64,000 bases of DNA, from the NCBI RefSeq assembly GCF_016587415.1, contig NZ_BNJI01000001.1:1031501-1095500 (forward strand). The letters run 5' to 3'. This document shows positions 33,942 to 43,797 of this stretch, piece after piece (within the stretch, counting starts at the first letter, position 1; each line of letters begins with the position of its first letter). The stretch is from Ktedonobacter sp. SOSP1-85. Its GTDB lineage: Bacteria > Chloroflexota > Ktedonobacteria > Ktedonobacterales > Ktedonobacteraceae. The position numbers and the translations under genes are program-made. The notes under the pieces are model-generated. The model did not search any database. It was not told the origin of the DNA and saw nothing but the letters and a program-made list of their open reading frames with translations.

Positions 33942-35021
33942 TTAGTTCTCGCCCTCATCATTACGGTGCTGCTCGGGAAAATCTGGTCCCAGCTGACGCT
34001 CTAGAAAATTCTTTAGGACACTATTGTACTGACGCGGATTATATCCATAGGCATCACAGTGCGATCCCCCCTCGACAAAGTAGGTCTCCAGGGGAACCTC
34101 GTAAATCTTGGCCTGGCTGGCGATCTGACGCGCGTGCGCAATGGGAATGAGCTGATCGCCTTCAGCATGAATCAAGAGGATAGGCACGGGGCGCCGACGA
34201 TCCGAAGTCTGGGCATAGGTTTTCCAGCCCTGCCAGCGTTTAAAGCTAGCATCCGGACGCGCCACAAAAGTGAAGCCGAAGCGCAGGCGGAAGACAAGCA
34301 CGCTCATGCCCACGGTCGCCCAGGCCAGCGGAGGCAGGAGGGAGCGCAACTGACCCACCAGGCGCGGCCAGCGTTTCCAGCGATTACTGGCCTCCAGCAG
34401 GCGGTACTGCACCAGCCTACGCATGACCTCGTCGGAGCGCGCATAGGGACTATCGGCGATGATGGCACAGACATCGGGATGTGGAGGAGTCAGCAGAGCC
34501 ACGGAGGCTCCCATCGAGAAGCCATGGATGATGATACGCCCTGGCAACGTCTCCGGCTGACTACATGCTACAATCAAAGCGGCTTCGAGATCACGCACCT
34601 CAACATTTCCCCCACTCGTGGAAGCCCCTTCACTGCCTCCATGCCCGCGAAAATCAAAGGCCATCACATTATAGCCACGCGCATACTCTAAGGTAGCTAC
34701 GGAGCGCAGGTGCGCCCGCGATATACGATATCCATGACAGAGGACGACTGTGGGAGCTGGACACGGCTGTGCCCAGAAGTCACCGCTAAGCAGTTTGCCA
34801 TCGACGGTTTTGAAGAGTAGGGATCGTTGCAACGAGGGATCAGGATCAGAGGCAGGTTGAGGCGTGGTCCAGGTGAAACCGGACTCATCCAGAACCAGGT
34901 GCGGTCGAGAAAACTCCTCTACGATATAATTCGCAATAAACGCCAGACCACTAGTAACTGTCAAGCCCAGGATGCCGGTACCGGTCGCGACACCCAATGC
35001 CCAGCGACGCTGCTCAGACAT
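33942..35021 (-). CDS. Alpha/beta hydrolase with N-terminal membrane anchor
   Basis: A 359-residue serine hydrolase. One hydrophobic segment near residues 10-30 anchors or exports it. The oxyanion region is VVLCHGYR, the nucleophile elbow is HGFSMGASVALL, an Asp lies in LIHAEGDQLIPI and the catalytic His in EGGSHCDAYGYNP. The family includes esterases and peptidase-like enzymes; the substrate is not predictable. The start at 35021 has AAGGAGGG 5-6 nt upstream. Between nucleophile and Asp there is an insert of about 90 residues, probably a lid. Confidence 0.88.
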   Translation of the reverse strand: MSEQRRWALGVATGTGILGLTVTSGLAFIANYIVEEFSRPHLVLDESGFTWTTPQPASDPDPSLQRSLLFKTVDGKLLSGDFWAQPCPAPTVVLCHGYRISRAHLRSVATLEYARGYNVMAFDFRGHGGSEGASTSGGNVEVRDLEAALIVACSQPETLPGRIIIHGFSMGASVALLTPPHPDVCAIIADSPYARSDEVMRRLVQYRLLEASNRWKRWPRLVGQLRSLLPPLAWATVGMSVLVFRLRFGFTFVARPDASFKRWQGWKTYAQTSDRRRPVPILLIHAEGDQLIPIAHARQIASQAKIYEVPLETYFVEGGSHCDAYGYNPRQYNSVLKNFLERQLGPDFPEQHRNDEGEN

Positions 35022-35239
35022 GGCTGCCCTCCTTCTAGGTGACCACGGAATGCATGGCACGTGTCCTTAAGCACGCACAACATGCGCTCCAATGACGCTT
35101 ATTTACCTGCATACACGCTTTTCCACCCTAAGCTGGTGGCTCCTCGGCGGCCAAGGCCTGCCTCATCGTGAGGCACACCCTTGCCGCATACAGGTAAATA
35201 GCTTGCCACTCAATTATGTGAGCGAACCGCCTGTCTCTC

Positions 35240-36778
35240 CTATGTACGCGCCTGTAACACGTTTTTCCTTCCTCCACTTACTTCCCCTAAATTAACTTTC
35301 CCTTTTTGGCCATCCTGACCAATCATATCTGCTACTATTTTACCTGAACTCATGACTCCAGGTAAACCCGCACCGGGGTGAGTTCCTGCACCCACAAAGT
35401 AAAGATTGGCAATATCCTCACTCACATTATGCGGGCGGAACCAGGCCGACTGTGTCAGAATCGGCTCAACCGAGAAGGCGCTGCCCAGATGGCTGTTCAA
35501 TGTATTCTGAAAATGCAACGGATCGATATAGTGCTCGCTCACAATATGCTTCGAGAGATCCGGCAGGTAGCGCTCCTCCAGGTAGTGAATGATCGAGTCC
35601 CGATAGGGCTTCGCCATCTGTGTCCAATCGATCCCACTGCCCAGGTGTGGTACCGGAGAGAGCACATACCAGCAATCACAGCCCTCGGGGGCCATCGAGG
35701 AATCGGTCGCTGTAGGACGATGCAGATAGAGCGAGAAATCTTTCGCCAGGACCTTGCGCTTGAAGATATCATCCAGCAAACTTTTATAACGCGGTCCCAT
35801 CAGGATTTCGTGGTGCGCGACATCCTCATACTTGCGATCCGTACCAAAGTAGATCACAAAGAGCGACATCGAGTATTGCATCTTCTTGATCCGGCTATCG
35901 GTATACTTGCGCCGGGCCTTCGCAGGCACGAGATTCAGGTAAGAATAAGCCACATCGGCATTACAGACCACGCTATCCCCAGCAATATACTCTCCCGACT
36001 TGAGCACAACGCCACTCGTCAGGCCAGTGCGCTCGTCCACCCGGATCTGCCCGACCTCCTGGTTGAGATGCAACGTGCCTCCCATATCCTCAAACAGCTT
36101 GACCAGGCCCTTGACCAGTGCCCCGGTACCACCCTGAGCGTACCAGATGCCAAACTTGCGCTCCAACGTATGGATCAGCGCATAGATAGAGGTGCTCTCA
36201 AAGGGATTGCCCCCAATCAAGAGAGGATGAAAGCTAAAGACCTGGCGTAAGCGCTCATCCTTCATATACTGGTTCACCAGGCCCGCAACCGACTTATAAG
36301 CCTGCAAGCGCACCAGGTCCGGTACCACCTTCGCCATTGAAGACACTGTTGTAAAGGGCTGGTCAATTAATTCAAAGCCCCTCTCATAAATCTGCTCCGT
36401 ATCGTGGGCGAAACGCAGATAGCCATCCACATCATCGGAATTAAAGCGTCGGATCTCATTTAAGATATGCTCACGATCACCAGCATAATGAAAGACAGAA
36501 CCATCTTCAAAGCGAATATTATAAAAAGGATTGATCGACATTAAATTGACATAGTCCGCCGTCTCTTTGCCACAGAGCGTGAAGAGATCGTGAATCAGCC
36601 AGGGAGCCGTAATAATGGTTGGTCCCCCATCAAAAGTAAAGCCATCTTGCTCATATACATAGGCGCACCCACCTGGCTTATCGCGCTTCTCAAGAATGAT
36701 CACTTCATGTCCCTGAGCCTGCAAACGAATCGCGGCGGTCAAACCACCAAAGCCACTACCAATAACAACAATCTTCAT
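35240..36778 (-). CDS. CrtI-type phytoene desaturase-like oxidoreductase
   Basis: A 512-residue FAD enzyme of the carotenoid desaturase family. The N-terminal dinucleotide motif IVVIGSGFGGLTAAIRLQAQ, then EKRDKPGGCAYVYEQDGFTFDGGP, and the C-terminal FAD site YFVGAGTHPGAGLPGVMSSG are diagnostic. It could desaturate phytoene or a related C30/C40 chain, or act as carotenoid oxidase; no phytoene synthase gene lies beside it in the window. The start at 36778 is chosen since it begins exactly at MKIVVIGSG and has AAGGGG upstream; an extension of 60 codons is open but not family-like. Confidence 0.88.
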   Translation of the reverse strand: MKIVVIGSGFGGLTAAIRLQAQGHEVIILEKRDKPGGCAYVYEQDGFTFDGGPTIITAPWLIHDLFTLCGKETADYVNLMSINPFYNIRFEDGSVFHYAGDREHILNEIRRFNSDDVDGYLRFAHDTEQIYERGFELIDQPFTTVSSMAKVVPDLVRLQAYKSVAGLVNQYMKDERLRQVFSFHPLLIGGNPFESTSIYALIHTLERKFGIWYAQGGTGALVKGLVKLFEDMGGTLHLNQEVGQIRVDERTGLTSGVVLKSGEYIAGDSVVCNADVAYSYLNLVPAKARRKYTDSRIKKMQYSMSLFVIYFGTDRKYEDVAHHEILMGPRYKSLLDDIFKRKVLAKDFSLYLHRPTATDSSMAPEGCDCWYVLSPVPHLGSGIDWTQMAKPYRDSIIHYLEERYLPDLSKHIVSEHYIDPLHFQNTLNSHLGSAFSVEPILTQSAWFRPHNVSEDIANLYFVGAGTHPGAGLPGVMSSGKIVADMIGQDGQKGKVNLGEVSGGRKNVLQART

Positions 36779-37123
36779 GGGTCTGCCCCTTACCTTTTCC
36801 TCTATGTAACGCAACAATATTGTGAGCGCCAAAAAGCTACAGCTATCTCCAGTATGCCCCTCACACAACAACCTGCCAGCAATGCGTTTATCAAGCCAGC
36901 CAGGCTCATCCACACATTGACATAGACGGGAAAAGTTAAGAAAAAGGGTAACAGGCAAACAAAACCGGGTGAAGCTATATCCTCTAGCATCACGTATTAA
37001 ACTTAACGCTCGCCCTGTCAGATCAACAGAGACACAAAATATTTCGTCTACTGACTATGCTAAAGAAAAGGTCTTATCATCATTTATCAATGTAGCAACA
37101 CAGCATGGTAGAAGGATACGCTT
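36779..37123. other. Intergenic stretch of 345 bp
   Basis: No gene, hairpin or repeat of the families described here was found. It lies between the CrtI-type gene and a small membrane protein gene, so it should hold both promoters. Confidence 0.4.
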
Positions 37124-37297
37124 ATGCAAGAGCATCACACCAACATGATTTTGCGCCTGGGCTGGCTTATCCTCTGGAGTATTGGCGCGCTCTTACTATT
37201 TCTCCTGGTCGCACGCATCCTGCCGCCTCTTGGCTATATGCAAATCCTGGCAGCCCTCGGCATGATCGCCACCGGCATCATCCTACTCCTAGCCTGA
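37124..37297 (+). CDS. Small two-helix membrane protein (57 residues)
   Basis: Starts MQEHHTNMILRLGWLILWSI and ends in GIILLLA, with two hydrophobic segments (about residues 9-29 and 37-57) separated by a short ARILPPLGY turn. GAAGGA lies 7 nt before the ATG. No family recognised. The frame is clean, with good codon choice and ends just before the right end of the tnpB element. It is too short to be certain, but ribosome-binding site and hydrophobic pattern support it. Confidence 0.6.
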   Translation: MQEHHTNMILRLGWLILWSIGALLLFLLVARILPPLGYMQILAALGMIATGIILLLA

Positions 37298-37299
37298 GA

Positions 37300-39030
37300 A
37301 CATATAGACATCATCAGCGCATGAGGTGCTTCAACTTGGGATGGACTTGCCCCATCCTTCTCCTCATACCTGATAGACTGAGACCTCCCCGGCGCATGAA
37401 TGCGCGGGGGTCCTGTTGCTCACCCAACGCTTCCGCTCTCCCTTTCGGGGGAGAACGGCTCTTGGTGGGGATAGGCAGGACGTTCGAGCCGACGCGCTCT
37501 GGCACGGGCAGCTTTGCCAGAAGCCACCACGCCCATGCTTCGGGGCAAGACATGCCCTTCATTCGCACGTTGGTGCAGATCCTCCATCACGGCTCGCAGG
37601 CGCGGCTCCGCACCTTCCCAGTCCGACTGGGTGACAGAGGGGATGATCTGTTCTGCTTGCAGGTGAGCCAGCAAGAAGGCCGAGTACAGATCGCGTTGCA
37701 CCGGTCCACAGCCGCAGGGACAGTGATGCCAGCGCTGCGATCTGGGCTTCTTGACGTAGGCTCCGCAGCCATGACAATATTGACTCAATTTGGTCTTGAA
37801 GGCAGAGACTTCGCTCAGGGTGCCGCCAGTTTTTGCAACTATGCGGGCCAGATGCGCTACAAACATCCCTGGAGCGCGAAGTCCGATGCTTCTCCCATAC
37901 TGCTTTTGCCAGGCCACAAACGAGGTTTTTTCGAGGGCAATCGTGTGACCCACCTTGACGATGTCGTTGGCAAGCTTGCCATGCAGACTCTTGCGGTGGG
38001 CGGCCAGGTTTCTCTCCGCAGTGGCATGCTGCCTACGTGTGTGCTTGTACCCCTGACTCTCTTTCCACCGCAAGCGCTTCTTGCCATGTTTCTTGATGCG
38101 TCCCAACTCATCATAGTGCTCTGGATTGTTCGCGCGGCGTTGCCGCTCCATTTGGCGCTGGAGGCGTCGCTTCTTGCGGGCATTGGGGACGAGTTGCTCA
38201 CAGAAGGTCACCAGCTGGGCTTTCCCCTCACACGGGACGATGGCGAGCGTCTGGGGGCCGATATCGAGGCCAATAGTCTCCGAGCCAATCTTCTCATGCG
38301 TTTTCTTGACGAAGGCGTGCCCCTCTAAGATGAGTTGCACGCTATAGCGGTTGCCTGACGCGTCGGCTCCCTGAGCCTGTGGACTGGGAGCTTTGCGACG
38401 CAGCAAGCGCACATACTTGATCGTGTGACGCAACCCATGCTGGATCACCGGGTCACACCAGTCGATGATGGCAGGGACGACCTGCTGATTTCAGATGAGA
38501 AACCCACCATCCCCAGCGTTGGGGTGGAGGACGAAGCGCAACCCCACGTCGTTGCGCTTGCCCTCCACGCTATCGATGCCACGTCCTTTGCTGCGAAAAC
38601 GCACCCGTTTGGCTTTGCCGAGACAGACGCGATTGACGGCTTGATAGGCTCGCGTGGCCAGAGTTTGCGCCATGGTGGCATCAATGTGGTCCGCAAGCCA
38701 ACAGACGCGGGCCGTTTTGGCGAAGGCATGCAGCTCGTATTCGGAAAAGTGATGCTTCTTGCGCAGCTGCGAGAAGGCCTGTGCTCGTTCCTCTCGCCCA
38801 GAGCGAGGGATGGCGCGTGCACGCGCCCAGGCGGGGTCATTCCTCATCTGCTGGAGCCGTGCGTTGCCTTCAGAGAGCAGCGCATTATACAGACAGCGTG
38901 CGGCTTCCAGATGCGCACGCAGCTGTCGTTCACTGCTCCAATCAACCTGGAGGGGCAATTCGAGGAGAAATGTCGGCGTCTTGGCTCGCTTCATCTGGGC
39001 TGATTGACCTTCCTTTGATGCTATGAGCAT
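37300..39030 (-). mobile_element. tnpB-only insertion sequence, borders approximate
   Basis: A single tnpB reading frame (with one internal TGA) without tnpA. Downstream of it, at 37300-37420, lie compact hairpins (GGATGG/CCATCC near 37340-37358, and CCCCGGCGCATGAATGCGCG near 37388) of the type that form the right end and guide RNA scaffold of such elements. The left end is somewhere before 38994. It would depend on a TnpA in trans; the complete element at 13495 is of a different type, so help from it is uncertain. Confidence 0.65.
37420..38994 (-). pseudogene. tnpB: TnpB-like nuclease gene with an in-frame TGA
   Basis: Reading from ATG 38994 (AAGGAAGG upstream) the frame runs 167 codons (start MKRAKTPTFLLELPLQVDW), meets TGA at 38491-38493, and then continues in the very same frame to 37420, in total about 524 codons. 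The second part has all catalytic features: Asp in TIGLDIGPQTLAIV, Glu in IALEKTSFV, the zinc ribbon YCHGCG...CPCGC and Asp in VQRDLYSAFL. So one base change separates it from a full gene. Similar length to larger IS605 OrfB proteins. Without readthrough the product lacks its nuclease. Confidence 0.8.
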
Positions 39031-39280
39031 ATTCTATAGCAAAAAAGCGGTATGTCAAGAGGGGAGGAAAACGATGAGGAAGAATGAGCATCATAAGCGG
39101 CTCCCTCCCATCCCAGCCTCCCAAAAAGCGTGATGCCCTTGCGAGCACCAGCACGGATGAAACAGGGTTGTATTCCCATGAGTAGACGAGAGGGGTAGAC
39201 TAGCCAATGGAAAGACTCTCATCAGAGAACGGTTTCTTCCATAAGGCTACGAGCTTGACCAAAAAGGAAGAGCGATTCAT

Positions 39281-39301
39281 CCCCGGCATCAATGACCGGG
39301 G
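39281..39301 (+). other. Hairpin resembling an IS605-type right end remnant
   Basis: CCCCGGCATCAATGACCGGG plus one G forms a short stem with an ATCAAT-type loop, followed by GCTTTCTCGCCCGG. Its layout resembles the right-end hairpin behind the tnpB at 37388 (CCCCGGCGCATGAATGCGCG). No tnpB lies next to it on the + strand, so it may be a solo end left by an excised or deleted element. Low certainty. Confidence 0.35.
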
Positions 39302-39320
39302 CTTTCTCGCCCGGTTTTCT

Positions 39321-39403
39321 GTAAGGGAGTATGGTGGCGGCGTGGCAGAGCCACGCCGCCACCATACTCCCTTACTCTGCGAGCCACGCAGTGGCGAGAA
39401 GTC
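39321..39403. repeat. Family C: 26-bp hairpin plus conserved tail
   Basis: Perfect arms 39321-39346 and 39350-39375 with loop AGA. Directly behind follows GCGAGCCACGCAGTGGCGAG and AAGTC, the conserved tail, whose CCAC/GTGG pair around GCA. The tail is shared with 42947 and 44802 while the stem is not. It lies 74 nt downstream of the lysozyme-like gene (minus strand). Confidence 0.85.
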
Positions 39404-39476
39404 ACTTCTACAAAAGCAAACATCCCACCTGATATTTCATCAGGTGGGATGTTGCGTATACGCTATTCTTTATTGA

Positions 39477-39920
39477 TTAGGGCTGGCACTGCCACTCGTA
39501 CCAGCTGTAGCCGTCGCGCTGGAAGATGTGGTAAGCGGCCTTGATGTTGGCGTAGGCATCATAAGGTGAGCTACCAGCCATAGGCGTCCCATTCCAGGTG
39601 CTTGGGTAGAGGATCTGGAAGACACCTGCCGCGTGGCTATTGCCAATCGCCTGCGAGTTGGTCGCACTCGGATTAAAGTGCGACTCACAACGGGCGATGT
39701 TGATCGCCTGGTTGGCGTGAGGGCCAAAGACCTGGCGAATCATCGAAACGACATCTGCATTGGCATTAGCCGTGTGAACTTTAGCAGAGGCTGTCCGCGC
39801 ACCCAAACCAAGCATGGCGGTCATCATCATAACACCAAACAGTGTCGCCATTCCAAGCTTCAGCAGCAAGCTCTTTATGTTCTTAGGCTGTTTGGATGTC
39901 TGGATAGTATGCTCTTTCAC
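39477..39920 (-). CDS. Secreted lysozyme-like / transglycosylase-like protein
   Basis: A 147-residue exported protein. Residues 1-46 form a signal peptide with a long basic start and a hydrophobic core ending in ASA. The mature part begins with a short helix (VSMIRQVFGPHANQAINIA), then RCESHFNPSATN with the catalytic Glu of the C-type/SLT lysozyme fold, SHAAGVFQIL, and closes with YSWYEWQC. It should cut peptidoglycan. Two Cys (in RCESH and EWQC) could form a disulfide. The ribosome-binding site is AAAGGAG before ATG 39920. Confidence 0.85.
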   Translation of the reverse strand: MKEHTIQTSKQPKNIKSLLLKLGMATLFGVMMMTAMLGLGARTASAKVHTANANADVVSMIRQVFGPHANQAINIARCESHFNPSATNSQAIGNSHAAGVFQILYPSTWNGTPMAGSSPYDAYANIKAAYHIFQRDGYSWYEWQCQP

Positions 39921-40442
39921 GTATGCTCCTTTTACCTTTTACAAAATCAGTCAAAAATCAGTGATTGTATCTCATTAGTGGTACATCGCTTGTGTCCTGG
40001 CACAAACGTTTGTGGGTGACTTTATATGTCTCATGTCACCGCGTCTTGACACTAAAGATATACGGCTATCATTTCCCAGACTTGAGAAAACATAGTACCC
40101 CCAGGCTATAGCAAGCAATTGACAAAAGTATCTAAATATTATTTAACAATACTTTAGAAGCACTAAAACTAGGACCCCATAAGACTTGAAGGCACATAAA
40201 AAGCAATAACGACTCCTTATAAAGCAGAGAAGGATAGTACCAGAGTAGTACCAGTGGGGGTACGCAAGCCTCAACTCCCCTCATAAGAGTAGGGTCATGC
40301 GGGTGTCTATGTCGGACACATGCCCGACATAGACACCCGCATGACCCTTTAACAGACATTGACTTGCTTAAATATGGTAAGATGTACACTAACTTGGCAG
40401 AAGCATAATTTTGCAGAGGGCATTGCCTGAAGAGGTTTGTTT
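39921..40442. other. Intergenic stretch with a 25-bp hairpin at 40291-40348
   Basis: The stretch lies between the divergent lysozyme-like and nicotinate phosphoribosyltransferase genes and should hold both promoters. Arms 40291-40315 and 40324-40348 are perfect complements around an 8-nt loop, with TT following. Its position about 95 nt before the pncB start is unusual, since most of the other long stems sit behind genes. No reading frame of interest. Confidence 0.7.
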
Positions 40443-41837
40443 ATGAATCGTCGCGCACCCAACTACCATCCAGGATTAATGAGTGATATGTATCATCCAG
40501 ATTCAGCATATGTTTCGTGGCGCACCGGCTATAATGGACTCACAACCTTCGATCTCTATACCCGTACAGCACCCTTCGGTGGTACCTATATGCTGGTTGC
40601 AGGTCTGGAGGCCGCGCTTGAGTTTGTGCAGGCCTTCCGCTACAGCGACAAAGAACTGGAGTTCCTTGCGCGCATCCGCGACTACGATGCCTCATTCCTC
40701 GATGAACTGGCGCAGACACGCTTTACAGGTGAAATCCTGGCCTTACCAGAGGGCTCTATCGCCTTTCCTAACGAACCTATTATGCGCGTGACGGCTCCCT
40801 TCCGCGAGGCTATATTGCTGGAGGCCGGGCTGCTACAGGCCATAGGGCTTTCAACTCTGATCGCCACTAAGGCTTCGCGCATTGTCTATGCCGCTGAAAA
40901 AGATCGTACACGCCGCGTGGCCGAGTTCGCCTTCCGCCGCGCTCAGGAGCCTATGACGGTGGCGCGTGCCTCCTACATTGGTGGCTGTGCCAGCACCTCA
41001 CTGCTCAATGCCGCCTATGAGTATCGCCTACCCGCGACAGGAACCGTGCCTCACGCCTTGATTGAAATGTTCCCGACCGAGGAAGAATCCTTCTACGCCA
41101 TTGCTGAGGCCTATAATCGCTATACGCTGCTCCTGGATACCTATGATGCACGTGCGGCGATCCATAAAGCCATTGAGGTCGCGCTACGCACGCAAGAGAC
41201 GATGGGGCATACCCTGGCCGCAGTCCGCCTGGATAGTGGCGATCTCGCCTCTGATAGTATCTATATCCGCGAACAGCTCGACAAGGCCGGACTACACAGC
41301 GTACGCATCCTTGCCAGTGGTGACCTGGACGAGTGGAAGATCAGTGAACTACTCGAGGCCGGAGCGACTATAGATTCCTTTGGCATCGGGACCACTCTGG
41401 GCTATGGCGCGGGCTCCGTTGAGCGTGGCATCGCCGGTGGCTCGCTTGGGACCGTCTATAAAGAGGTCTGGTACGTCGACGAGTCAGGGACCGAATATCC
41501 CAAAATGAAGATCGCAGGCGCCAAAAGTACCTGGCCAGGCAAGAAAGAGATTTATCGCCACCCCAACTGGGAAGAGGATGTTATTCAGCTTTCCCATGAA
41601 CCACATCCAGAGGGCTACCAACGCCTGCTGCGCCCCGTGGTGCGCAACGGCGAAATTATTCCCGGTAGCCTCCCCCCACTCTCAGAGATCCGCGAGCTGG
41701 CCCAGCAAAATCTGGAGGCGCTTCCTGCCAGATATCGCACCCTCGCACCAGAGCAATCCTATCCTGTACGCTTCAGCAATGGTCTGCAATCACTCCGCAA
41801 ACAGGCTGCACGCTTGATTGGTGTCGACCTCGATTAG
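40443..41837 (+). CDS. pncB: Nicotinate phosphoribosyltransferase
   Basis: A 464-residue enzyme that salvages nicotinate to NAD, using PRPP and ATP. Visible family strings are YHPGLMSDMY-type start, AVRLDSGDLASDS (PRPP-site region), ILASGDLDEWKI, SFGIGTTLGYG and the YKEVWYVDESG segment. GAAGAGG lies 7 nt before ATG 40443; a TTG two codons earlier is also open but less likely. Length normal. Monocistronic by layout: large gap upstream and a terminator downstream. Confidence 0.94.
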   Translation: MNRRAPNYHPGLMSDMYHPDSAYVSWRTGYNGLTTFDLYTRTAPFGGTYMLVAGLEAALEFVQAFRYSDKELEFLARIRDYDASFLDELAQTRFTGEILALPEGSIAFPNEPIMRVTAPFREAILLEAGLLQAIGLSTLIATKASRIVYAAEKDRTRRVAEFAFRRAQEPMTVARASYIGGCASTSLLNAAYEYRLPATGTVPHALIEMFPTEEESFYAIAEAYNRYTLLLDTYDARAAIHKAIEVALRTQETMGHTLAAVRLDSGDLASDSIYIREQLDKAGLHSVRILASGDLDEWKISELLEAGATIDSFGIGTTLGYGAGSVERGIAGGSLGTVYKEVWYVDESGTEYPKMKIAGAKSTWPGKKEIYRHPNWEEDVIQLSHEPHPEGYQRLLRPVVRNGEIIPGSLPPLSEIRELAQQNLEALPARYRTLAPEQSYPVRFSNGLQSLRKQAARLIGVDLD

Positions 41838-41871
41838 GACTATTGTCCGCCATTGCCGCGAAAATAAATAC

Positions 41872-41927
41872 CTGTGATCTTGTGCATAGCGCCGCATCTC
41901 TCGCGTCGCGCGCAAGATCACTCTTTT
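41872..41927 (+). terminator. Terminator after pncB
   Basis: GTGATCTTG (41874-41882) pairs with CAAGATCAC (41913-41921), with a GC-rich middle able to extend it, followed by TCTTTT. It lies 36 nt after the stop codon. Confidence 0.7.
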
Positions 41928-42016
41928 ATGGGAAGAAAAAATGTACCCGAATATGCTGCCCAAACGTTAGAAACAACAGAGCTACAAAAACTGAGAGGTA
42001 AGGTTAAACATTTAGG

Positions 42017-42865
42017 ATGCCAGAACGTATCGCCACCCCCATTGAACAAGCTATCCATACGCCCATGCTTGCTCCCGAGCTTGAAGAGCTCAAGCAGCCT
42101 GAAACACCCATTAAAGCGCTTCCAGAGAAAGAGGTTATTATCTGGACGCCGCGCTTTATAGTGACTTTCGCGCTACTGGCGGTCATCTGGCTGAGTGCTG
42201 GCAGCCTGATAGCTCAGGGCCTGCAAAATCACCTGCCCTTCCTATCTCCCAACAGCAAGATCCTCCTCGTCGAGACCGCATTCGTCTTTGGGGGCTGGAT
42301 TACCCTTCTCTTTACCTCGCGCAACACCTGGCTACGCCTGGGAAGCATCTGTGGAGGCGCCTGGGGAGTGCTCTCGCTCCTTAACTTTGCGCTGCGGACC
42401 TTCACCCCCCACCTGGATGATGCCCTCATCGCCTACTTTACAACCGCGCCCTCTATTGTGCTGCTGGGCACCTATGCCTGCCTCTCCATCCATCGCACCC
42501 CCATCAAACGCTGGGACAGCTATTTTGTCGCCCTGCTTCCTCTCGTCGGCGCCCTGGTCGTGCTGGGCCTCTATTTTTTCAGCCCTCTCGATGCGCGCTC
42601 TCTGGAGAACATCGAGAGCTGGATGGGCATCACGGCACGCTGCCTGGGTATCGCCATCTGGTGGCTACGCCCCTCTTGCTGGAAAACGCAAACCAGCCCC
42701 ACCATCCTGTTTGGGCTTGCCTCGCTCCTCTCACTCCTCTTCAGCATCCCCAAGCTCATTACAGGTGCTGACAGCGTCTTCCTCCCCCAGGTAGCGATGC
42801 TCTGCTTCTTCCTGGCCCTCTGCCGCCTCATCCAGGGCGAACTCCGCCACCAAAAGTACGCATAA
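42017..42865 (+). CDS. Multi-pass membrane protein of unknown function
   Basis: A 282-residue protein. A polar, Pro/Glu-rich N-terminal 40 residues precede about eight hydrophobic segments (from FIVTFALLAVIWLSAG onward), ending in a short basic tail. No catalytic motif was found. It starts with a weak GAGGTAAGG upstream. It converges on a CPBP-family protease gene, with a long hairpin between. Confidence 0.7.
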   Translation: MPERIATPIEQAIHTPMLAPELEELKQPETPIKALPEKEVIIWTPRFIVTFALLAVIWLSAGSLIAQGLQNHLPFLSPNSKILLVETAFVFGGWITLLFTSRNTWLRLGSICGGAWGVLSLLNFALRTFTPHLDDALIAYFTTAPSIVLLGTYACLSIHRTPIKRWDSYFVALLPLVGALVVLGLYFFSPLDARSLENIESWMGITARCLGIAIWWLRPSCWKTQTSPTILFGLASLLSLLFSIPKLITGADSVFLPQVAMLCFFLALCRLIQGELRHQKYA

Positions 42866-42895
42866 GCGCCACAAATTTCTCAACCCTCAAACGAG

Positions 42896-42974
42896 TCAGG
42901 GTGTGATGGTGTGGCTGGCAGAGCCAGCCACACCATCACACCCTGACCAGCGAGCCATGTAGTGGCGAGAAGTC
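42896..42974. terminator. Family C: 24-bp hairpin plus conserved tail between convergent genes
   Basis: Perfect arms 42896-42919 and 42923-42946 around loop AGA, followed by GCGAGCCATGTAGTGGCGAG and AAGTC (tail with two changes from 39376). The tail ends against the stop of the minus-strand CPBP gene. Confidence 0.85.
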
Positions 42975-42975
42975 C

Positions 42976-43797
42976 CTAAACATTGATAACGTGGGTTAGC
43001 GCCAACACAATCAGCAGCGAACTATAGGCATTATTGAGCGTATGCAAAAGAATTCCTGGCCAGATGGAACGCATGCGACAGCGCAAATAGCCAAGAATCA
43101 AGCCAATCACCAGCAGGACCACAAACGAACCGGGATCAAAGTGCGCAAGGGCAAAGACAACCGCGCTGATAATAATCGCCCAACCATTGGACATGCTCCG
43201 GCGCAAGCCGCCGAGTAAGAGGCCACGGAAGAAGATCTCCTCGCAAATGGGCGCCACAAGCACACCAGCCGCCAGCGTGGCATATGTAGTAAGCGGATCG
43301 ATCCTCCCTTTCTCAAAAATGTACTGGTCATTGGTCTGGATCGGCAAGTGAAAGGTCGTGATTACGGCCTGATATACAAAGTTTGCCAGGTAGATTAGAA
43401 AGAAGAAACCAATGATAGCGACACAAGCATGCCAGACATGGAAACGCCTGAACCCCAGCCCTTCCAGGGCGACCCGCCAATGCGATTTCCCTTCAGCAGG
43501 CCGGGTTGTACGCCAGGCTATAAGCAATGGTCCCGCTATGAAGACGCCCTCAACCAGGGTAGCCAGGACAAGGATCAGGAAGGCTTTGAGCGGGTTATTG
43601 GTGATGGAGGCCGTACTTGCGGTATAACTGGAATAGATGACGGCGGAGACAAGCCAGAGGATGGCGGTAAGCACCACACCCAACATAACATCATTAAGCG
43701 TCCAGGGCGCGATGTCACGCTCCTCTTGCCTTATAGCTGAAGCCTCCTTTTGCGGAGGCATAGCAGAAATATTTGGATCAGACTTCGGTTCAAACAA
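42976..43797 (-). CDS. CPBP family intramembrane metalloprotease
   Basis: A 273-residue membrane protein with eight or so hydrophobic segments. The three motifs of the CPBP/Abi family are present: CEEIFFRG (Glu-Glu-x3-Arg), ALAHFDPG (Phe-x3-His form) and LLHTLNNAY (His-x3-Asn). These enzymes cleave prenylated proteins or act in bacteriocin self-protection and regulation; the substrate here is unknown. The start is probably TTG 43797 with GGAG 8 nt upstream; a later ATG (43761) has no such site. Confidence 0.9.
   Translation of the reverse strand: MFEPKSDPNISAMPPQKEASAIRQEERDIAPWTLNDVMLGVVLTAILWLVSAVIYSSYTASTASITNNPLKAFLILVLATLVEGVFIAGPLLIAWRTTRPAEGKSHWRVALEGLGFRRFHVWHACVAIIGFFFLIYLANFVYQAVITTFHLPIQTNDQYIFEKGRIDPLTTYATLAAGVLVAPICEEIFFRGLLLGGLRRSMSNGWAIIISAVVFALAHFDPGSFVVLLVIGLILGYLRCRMRSIWPGILLHTLNNAYSSLLIVLALTHVINV

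Noticed and set aside
37105..38328. Long + strand frame of about 400 codons
   Set aside because: It lies opposite the tnpB gene, whose minus frame carries all catalytic motifs; no protein family features on +. Only the small membrane protein at 37124 in another frame is kept.
38491..38493. TGA read as selenocysteine or Trp
   Set aside because: No stem-loop of SECIS type was recognised behind it, the protein class has no selenoproteins, and TGA is a normal stop elsewhere in the window.
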